NCBI GenBank assembly: GCA_964585895.1
Contig: CAZPFP010000024.1
Location: 1 to 11,241 of the forward strand
DNA from: CAZPFP01 sp964585895
GTDB taxonomy: Bacteria; Patescibacteriota; Microgenomatia; PFEM01; JAHIFH01
Reading direction: 5' to 3'
Length of the DNA stretch: 11,241 nt
Shown here: in pieces, positions 6,772 to 11,241 of the stretch
How positions within the stretch are numbered: the stretch's first letter is position 1
Layout: every line of letters begins with the position of its first letter
The notes under the pieces: generated by a model
The model's database searches: none
What the model was told of the DNA's origin: nothing
What the model saw: the letters and a program-made list of their open reading frames with translations, nothing else
Program-made: the position numbers and the translations under genes

Positions 6772-7392
6772 ATGGTTAAGAGGATAGAAAAGAAACTTCA
6801 GCAAGCTGCTTATGAAGAGGCTCTTTTAATTGCGGAGATGCTTTTAGACGGCAGAAAGACAAAAGAGGCTTTTGCAAAAGAACAGGCCAAAGAAAGATTA
6901 GAAAATTTTAAAGACCCGCTCACTACCCTTTTTAACCGAAACTTTTTTGATCAAGTGGTTAGGTTAATGATAACTTTAGCAAGAAGGCATCAAGAACCAT
7001 TAACCTTTCTAATGCTTGATTTAGATAATTTTAAGGGAATTAATGATCAATTTGGTCATCTAGTAGGCGACCGAGTCTTAGCAGGATTAGGGAAGATAGT
7101 TAAAGAAAGTATTCGGGTCAGCGACATTGCTTCACGCTATGGTGGTGAGGAAATCGCCATTCTCCTGCCCGTCACTCAGGAGAAGGCGGCCGAAGAAGTG
7201 GCCAGAAGATTATTAAGAAACATTGCCGATAAGGAATTTAAAGTAAAAGGAAAAAAGATTAGAATGACCGCTAGTATCGGCTTTGCCAGTCTTGAAGAAA
7301 AGATGAAGCTTCAGGATTTAATCAATCATGCCGATAAAGCCTTGTATCAAGCAAAGAAATTAGGAAAAAATCGATTTGAAAAATATGGCTAA
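6772..7392 (+). CDS. Soluble GGDEF-domain diguanylate cyclase
   Basis: This protein is predicted to condense two GTP into cyclic di-GMP. Of its 206 residues, the first ~47 are a charged helical, possibly coiled-coil segment with no recognised sensor domain and no membrane helix. The GGDEF domain covers about 48-205: 'DPLTTLFNRNFF' (48-59), the metal and substrate block 'LDLDNFKGINDQFGHLVGD' (82-100; D83 metal ligand), the active-site loop GGEEI (124-128), and 'ASIGFA...ADKALYQAKKLGKNRF' at the end. The inhibitory I-site RxxD is present (R115-D118), five residues before GGEEI, so product feedback inhibition is likely. The last loop residue is Ile instead of Phe, a tolerated variant. The ATG is 10 bases after gatB, with TAGGA 8 bases upstream. 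The 3' end overlaps dnaE by 8 bases. Confidence 0.93.
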   Translation: MVKRIEKKLQQAAYEEALLIAEMLLDGRKTKEAFAKEQAKERLENFKDPLTTLFNRNFFDQVVRLMITLARRHQEPLTFLMLDLDNFKGINDQFGHLVGDRVLAGLGKIVKESIRVSDIASRYGGEEIAILLPVTQEKAAEEVARRLLRNIADKEFKVKGKKIRMTASIGFASLEEKMKLQDLINHADKALYQAKKLGKNRFEKYG

Positions 7393-10300
7393 ATTCACCC
7401 ATCTTCACGTTCACACAGAGTATTCCTTACTCGACGGTTTAGCGAAAATTGACGAGCTTCTTTTTAAAGCCCTGGAATTAGGGATGGATTCGATCGCGAT
7501 TACTGACCATGGGGTGATGTATGGAGTAATCAAGTTTTATCTTAAAGCCAAGGAGTTCGGTATTAAGCCGATTGTCGGCATGGAGGCTTATGTGGCTAAT
7601 CGTTCCCGTTTTGATAAGCAAGCGAGATTAGGTTCTGACCAATTTCATTTACTTCTGCTGGCGAAAAATGAAAAAGGTTACAAGAATTTGATTGAGTTAA
7701 CCACTAAAGCTCATCTAGAAGGTTTTTACTACAAACCAAGGATTGATATGGAATTGCTCCAACAACACTCTGAAGGATTGATCGCTAGTACGGCCTGTTT
7801 ACAAGGACAAATTCCCCAGCTAATGATGAAAGGCGACGAAAAAGGAGCCAGGGAAAAAGCCAAAGCATTTTTAGAGATCTTTGGCAAAGATTTTTATCTA
7901 GAATTAATGGATAACAAAGCACCAGAGCAGAAAAAAGTCAATCAAAGTTTAATTAAATTATCTCGGAAGTTAGGCATTCCTCTAATAGCTACTAATGACG
8001 TCCATTACGTTAATAAAGAGGATGCTGAAGCCCAGGATGCCCTCTTAGCTGTTCAAACCCAAAAAATGATTACCGATAAAAATCGGCTAACGATGCTCAC
8101 TTCGCCCACTTTCTACCTGCGTTCCCAGGAAGAAATGACCAAGCTTTTCAAAGACGTTCCTGACGCCATAGAGAACACCCGGAAAATTTCTCGGGTTTGC
8201 AACCTAGAAATACCTATTGGTAAATGGATTTTGCCCAATTATCCTCTACCGGCAGGAGAGACGGCTGAGGAACACTTGAGGAATATGGTTAAAGAAAGAA
8301 TTGGTGGCCGTTTTGCCAAACCAACCAATGAAATTAAAGAAAGAATTGAATATGAGCTAGAGGTCATTTGTAAAAAAGGTTTTGCAACCTATTTTCTAAT
8401 TTTTCAGGACGTGGTTAATTGGGCAAAACAACAAGGTATAAGAGTCGGTCCAGGCAGAGGTTCAGTGCCCGGGTCAATTGTTTCTTACATTTTAAGAATT
8501 ACCGCGATCAATCCCCTAAAGCATAATATTCCCTTTGAACGATTCCTGAATCCGGACAGGCCAACGCCGCCTGATATTGATATTGATTTTGCCGATGACC
8601 GGCGAGATGAAGTTTTAGCTTATGTTACTGAGAAGTACGGTAAAGATAGAGTGGCTCAAATTATTACTTTTAATGTTATGAAAGCTAAGGAATCGGTTCG
8701 GGATATTGGTCGAGTTCTAGGCATGCCTTACACAGAACCTGATCAGGTAGCCAAATTAATTCCCCTTGGGATGAATATCTCTGAGGCTTTGAAGACTGTC
8801 CCTGAATTAGCCAGTTTGTATCGTCAGGAAAAATATAAAAAACTGCTTGATTTAGCCCAGAAAGTAGAGGGTGTCTCCCGTCATGCTTCTACCCATGCCG
8901 CTGGTGTGGTTATTAGCGACAAGGAGTTGATTGAGTACGTCCCGCTTCAAAAAGAAACTAAAGGAGAAAATATTATTACCCAATATGATATGTATGATTT
9001 GGATTTAAATGCAGCCGTCAATGAAGGCGAAGCTTTAGGCTTATTGAAGATGGACTTTTTAGGTTTGCGCAATTTGACCATTTTAGAGAAGACCCTGGAA
9101 TATCTAAAACAAACTCGTGGTCAGGAAATTGATTTATCGAATATTGAGCTTGATGATAAAGAAGCCTTAAAAATAATTGCTTCGGGTGAAACCACCGGTA
9201 TTTTTCAGTTGGAAAGCGCCGGGATGCGCCGCTTGGCAAGAAAGTTAAAACCTTCAAAATTTTCTGATATTGCGGCTATGGTGGCTCTTTTTAGACCGGG
9301 TCCAATGCAATGGATTGACGAGTTTATTGCCGCTAAGAATGATCCTCGGAAAATTCGCTATCCCCACCCGGATCTTAAGCCAATTTTAGAAGAAACCTAT
9401 GGGATTGCCGTTTATCAAGAGCAGTGTATGCAAATTGCCAATATCATGGCGGGATACACCATGGCTCAAGCAGACAGACTGCGCTTGGCCATTGGCAAAA
9501 AGAAAAAAGCCTTGATGACCAGGGAAAGGAACAAATTTATTCAAGGTGCTATTAAGAGCGGTTATAAAAAAGAAACCGCCGAGCAGGTTTTTTCTTTAAT
9601 CGAGAAGTTTGCCGGCTATGGTTTTAACAAAGCCCATTCAATTTCATACGGGATGATTGCTTATCAAACTGCTTATCTAAAAGTTCATTACCCGGTGGAA
9701 TTTATGGCCGCTTTATTGACAGCTGAATCGGGGAGAGGGTCTGGATCAGATAAGGATGAAAAAATTGCCCAAGCGGTAAAAGAGTGCCGGCGGGTGGGCA
9801 TCAAAATCTTGCGGCCCGATATTAATAAGTCAAAAATCGGTTTTACTATTGAAGATGATAAGAAGTCAGTTGAAAGCAAAGCGATTAGATTTGGTTTGTC
9901 GGCAATCAAAAATGTAGGTGAAGCGGCGGTGAGTATCATTCTTCCCGCCCGAGACGTAGGCGGACCCTTTACTTCTCTAATTGATTTTTGTCAACGGGTT
10001 GATGCCCAGAAAGTCAATCGTAAGGTTTTAGAGAGTTTAATTAAAGCCGGTGCGATGGATGGCTTTGGCAAAAGAGCAGCGATGCTCTCTGGCTTAGATA
10101 AAATTAGAGCCCAAGGGGCTAAGATTCAGAAAGAAAAGATTAATGGTCAAACGACTTTGTTTGATGGCCAAGAAGCTAAAGGAGGAAATAGTTTGAACTC
10201 AACTGACCAATTACCGGACATGGAGGAGTTTAATCGCCAAGAACTGTTGTCTTTAGAAAGAGAATTACTTGGTTTTTACTTGACTGAGCACCCCTTAACG

Positions 10301-10861
10301 CCAGTCTTAGCCTCATTGCGAGAACAAAGAAGCCATCAACTTAGCCATATTAATCAAGGAGTTGGGGTTGGTCAAAGAGTAAGAATTGGCGGGATTATCA
10401 CTGATTTAAGAGTGGTTCTAACCAGAGCCACTTCCAGAGAGATGGCTTTTGTCAGGATAGAAGATGAAACAGGCAATTTGGAAATAGTTGTTTTTCCTAA
10501 GATTTACTCTCAAACAAAAAGTATTTGGGTAAAAGACAAAATTGTTTCTATCAGGGGGAGAACCGATGTTCGGGATGGCAGACAAACCCTGATTGTAGAA
10601 AACGCCATTTTATTAGAAGAGGAAAAAAAGAAAAAGGGAAAGAAAAGCCCATTTGATTTTGAAATCGAAATTCCTTCCAGAATTTCCTCAAAGAAGTTGG
10701 TTGAATTAAACAAGCTTTTTAAACAAAACCAGGGCAAGAGTAAAATAGCTCTTTCTTTTGTTGATAATCTGGGGCGGATAAAAAGAATAATGTTGCCTTA
10801 TGGCGTTGATTATACAAAAGAATTAAAAAAGAAAATTAAAGACATTATTGAAAAAGACTAA
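7385..10861 (+). CDS. dnaE: DNA polymerase III alpha subunit
   Basis: This is the replicative C-family polymerase, 1158 residues from the ATG at 7385 (family about 1150). The N-terminal PHP domain has its metal ligands: H8/H10 (HLHVHTEYS), D41-H42 (ITDHG), E67 (GMEAYV), H88, C138 and D205/H207 (TNDVHY), so built-in 3'-5' proofreading is plausible. The polymerase core shows 'GPGRGSVPGSIVSYIL' (355-370), catalytic D399 and D401 in PDIDIDF, and D557 in 'LLKMDFLGLRNLT'. Then come the 'FAGYGFNKAHSISYGMIAYQ' block, helix-hairpin-helix region ('FGLSAIKNVGEAAV') and an OB fold ('VRIGGIITDLR...FVRIEDETG'), ending in a short domain. About 9 residues (near 541-549) precede D557 that E. coli-type enzymes lack. 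ATG 7385 matches the family N-terminus (MAKFTHLHVH). TTG at 7376, 10 bases after AGGA, is an alternative adding 3 residues. Confidence 0.97.
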   Translation: MAKFTHLHVHTEYSLLDGLAKIDELLFKALELGMDSIAITDHGVMYGVIKFYLKAKEFGIKPIVGMEAYVANRSRFDKQARLGSDQFHLLLLAKNEKGYKNLIELTTKAHLEGFYYKPRIDMELLQQHSEGLIASTACLQGQIPQLMMKGDEKGAREKAKAFLEIFGKDFYLELMDNKAPEQKKVNQSLIKLSRKLGIPLIATNDVHYVNKEDAEAQDALLAVQTQKMITDKNRLTMLTSPTFYLRSQEEMTKLFKDVPDAIENTRKISRVCNLEIPIGKWILPNYPLPAGETAEEHLRNMVKERIGGRFAKPTNEIKERIEYELEVICKKGFATYFLIFQDVVNWAKQQGIRVGPGRGSVPGSIVSYILRITAINPLKHNIPFERFLNPDRPTPPDIDIDFADDRRDEVLAYVTEKYGKDRVAQIITFNVMKAKESVRDIGRVLGMPYTEPDQVAKLIPLGMNISEALKTVPELASLYRQEKYKKLLDLAQKVEGVSRHASTHAAGVVISDKELIEYVPLQKETKGENIITQYDMYDLDLNAAVNEGEALGLLKMDFLGLRNLTILEKTLEYLKQTRGQEIDLSNIELDDKEALKIIASGETTGIFQLESAGMRRLARKLKPSKFSDIAAMVALFRPGPMQWIDEFIAAKNDPRKIRYPHPDLKPILEETYGIAVYQEQCMQIANIMAGYTMAQADRLRLAIGKKKKALMTRERNKFIQGAIKSGYKKETAEQVFSLIEKFAGYGFNKAHSISYGMIAYQTAYLKVHYPVEFMAALLTAESGRGSGSDKDEKIAQAVKECRRVGIKILRPDINKSKIGFTIEDDKKSVESKAIRFGLSAIKNVGEAAVSIILPARDVGGPFTSLIDFCQRVDAQKVNRKVLESLIKAGAMDGFGKRAAMLSGLDKIRAQGAKIQKEKINGQTTLFDGQEAKGGNSLNSTDQLPDMEEFNRQELLSLERELLGFYLTEHPLTPVLASLREQRSHQLSHINQGVGVGQRVRIGGIITDLRVVLTRATSREMAFVRIEDETGNLEIVVFPKIYSQTKSIWVKDKIVSIRGRTDVRDGRQTLIVENAILLEEEKKKKGKKSPFDFEIEIPSRISSKKLVELNKLFKQNQGKSKIALSFVDNLGRIKRIMLPYGVDYTKELKKKIKDIIEKD

Positions 10862-10870
10862 TTTTGGTTC

Positions 10871-10900
10871 TTGACAACTGTTTTTCACGGATGATACGAT
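10871..10900 (+). promoter_or_regulatory. Candidate sigma-70 type promoter downstream of dnaE
   Basis: A perfect -35 TTGACA (10871-10876) is followed by TACGAT (10895-10900, 4 of 6 matches to TATAAT) with an 18-base spacer. GATACG, two bases earlier, is an alternative -10. Transcription would begin near 10907, inside the first arm of the dnaE terminator hairpin, and would read into the 67-residue ORF and pyrG. The -35 match and intergenic position support it; the -10 is weak. Confidence 0.5.
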
Positions 10901-10904
10901 TTAG

Positions 10905-10930
10905 ACCCAGAGGAAGTTCTGGGTTTTTTT
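10905..10930 (+). terminator. Rho-independent terminator after dnaE
   Basis: ACCCAGA (10905-10911) pairs with TCTGGGT (10918-10924) in a 7-bp stem with a 6-base loop, extendable by a G-T pair. The stem is followed by seven T's (10924-10930). It lies 43 bases after the dnaE stop and ends directly at the ATG of the next ORF. It probably ends the polX-to-dnaE transcript. Confidence 0.8.
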
Positions 10931-11134
10931 ATGAATAAGAAAGAAGCTTTGGTTCATCTAATTCAAGGTTGCTCAATTGCCGCCATAAAAGACGTAGATG
11001 ATGGTGATTACTATATCGGCTGCTCTCAATGTAAGCGGCCAGTTAAAATTGAATCAGGTATTACCATTTTTAGTCGGACTATCTTCAGAAAAAATCAGCG
11101 GAGAGTGAAAGAAAAAGGAACACCTAATTGTTAG
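10931..11134 (+). CDS. Small unidentified protein with a CxxC motif
   Basis: I do not recognise this 67-residue ORF. It has a helical-looking start (MNKKEALVHLIQGCSIAAI), an acidic turn (DVDDGDYY, 21-28), then 'YIGCSQCKRPVKI' with C31xxC34, resembling half of a zinc ribbon. A basic stretch follows (RKNQRRVKEK), and it ends in Cys. C14 and C67 could be further metal ligands, but their spacing fits no family I know. It fills most of the dnaE-pyrG gap on the same strand. The ATG follows the terminator T-tract directly and has no normally spaced ribosome binding site; AGAGGAAG lies in the hairpin about 15 bases upstream. It could be a real lineage-specific gene or a chance ORF. The non-random N-terminal half favours a real one. 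Confidence 0.45.
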   Translation: MNKKEALVHLIQGCSIAAIKDVDDGDYYIGCSQCKRPVKIESGITIFSRTIFRKNQRRVKEKGTPNC

Positions 11135-11145
11135 TCTTTTAGAAT
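11117..11145 (+). promoter_or_regulatory. Possible promoter immediately before pyrG
   Basis: TAGAAT (11140-11145, 5 of 6 matches to TATAAT) ends 5 bases before the pyrG ATG. GGAACA (11117-11122) lies 17 bases upstream as a weak -35 (3 of 6). No Shine-Dalgarno sequence is visible before this ATG. Transcription from here would start at or next to the ATG, giving a leaderless message. AT-rich DNA yields such matches by chance, so this is tentative. Confidence 0.25.
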
Positions 11146-11150
11146 AAATT

Positions 11151-11241
11151 ATGAAACCCAAGTTTATCTTTGTTTCAGGCGGGGTTATTTCCGGTTTAGG
11201 GAAAGGGATTACGACAGCTTCAGTCGCTCTTCTGCTCAAAT
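11151..11241 (+). CDS. pyrG: CTP synthase, N-terminal fragment (3' end outside window)
   Basis: The first 30 codons match the N-terminus of CTP synthase: 'KFIFVSGGVISGLGKGITTA' (residues 4-23) contains the family's GGVxSxLGKG nucleotide-binding loop of the synthetase (amidoligase) domain. The full enzyme (about 530-550 residues) makes CTP from UTP, ATP and glutamine using a C-terminal glutaminase domain, which lies beyond the window. The ATG at 11151 agrees with the family start. It lies 16 bases after the small ORF and lacks a visible ribosome binding site. Confidence 0.93.
   Translation, partial: MKPKFIFVSGGVISGLGKGITTASVALLLK

Noticed and set aside
7376..7378. TTG as the dnaE start
   Set aside because: It is better spaced from an AGGA, but the ATG at 7385 gives the canonical MxxFxHLHVHT N-terminus. 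Kept only as an alternative.
10862..10930. tRNA or small RNA gene between dnaE and the small ORF
   Set aside because: There is no cloverleaf or TTCGA-type arm; the only structure is the terminator hairpin. No CRISPR array, tRNA or rRNA was seen elsewhere in the window either.

Overview
The window looks like chromosomal DNA of a small-genome, AT-leaning bacterium using the standard code (TGA is a stop and Trp is TGG). The gene content fits a member of the Candidate Phyla Radiation (Patescibacteria), perhaps Microgenomates-like: a PolX/PHP protein, LemA-HtpX, GatCAB, DnaE and CTP synthase are packed with almost no spacers. The lineage is inferred from this overall impression, not from a marker-gene tree. 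All genes are on the + strand.

Layout. 1-886 is the C-terminal part of a family X DNA polymerase (its PHP nuclease domain), cut by the left window edge. 886-2378 is the membrane pair lemA-htpX. 2380-6761 carries the three subunits of the Asp/Glu-tRNA amidotransferase, gatC-gatA-gatB, with a 12-helix MFS transporter gene between gatA and gatB. 6772-7392 encodes a soluble GGDEF diguanylate cyclase whose end overlaps the start of dnaE (7385-10861), the replicative polymerase with an intact PHP domain. A short intergenic block (10862-10930) holds a promoter-like sequence and a terminator hairpin. It is followed by a 67-residue unidentified protein with one CxxC (10931-11134) and the first 30 codons of pyrG, cut by the right edge.

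From polX to dnaE most gene junctions overlap or leave only 1-10 bases (ATGA, TGATG, TAATG), so most of the block is probably one or two co-transcribed units. The one clear break inside it is the 64-base gap before gatB. GatCAB makes Gln-tRNA and/or Asn-tRNA by amidating misacylated Glu/Asp-tRNA. PolX and DnaE serve repair and replication. LemA-HtpX belongs to envelope and membrane-protein quality control. The cyclase would make c-di-GMP. There is no gene-free stretch longer than about 70 bases.

The most notable feature is a 40-base imperfect palindrome (5512-5551). It lies in frame inside gatB and accounts for most of about 18 extra residues between the two cysteine pairs of GatB's N-terminal zinc site. 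This resembles the protein-coding palindromic elements known from Rickettsia. No wholly new multi-gene system is visible; the rest is housekeeping with some odd junctions.
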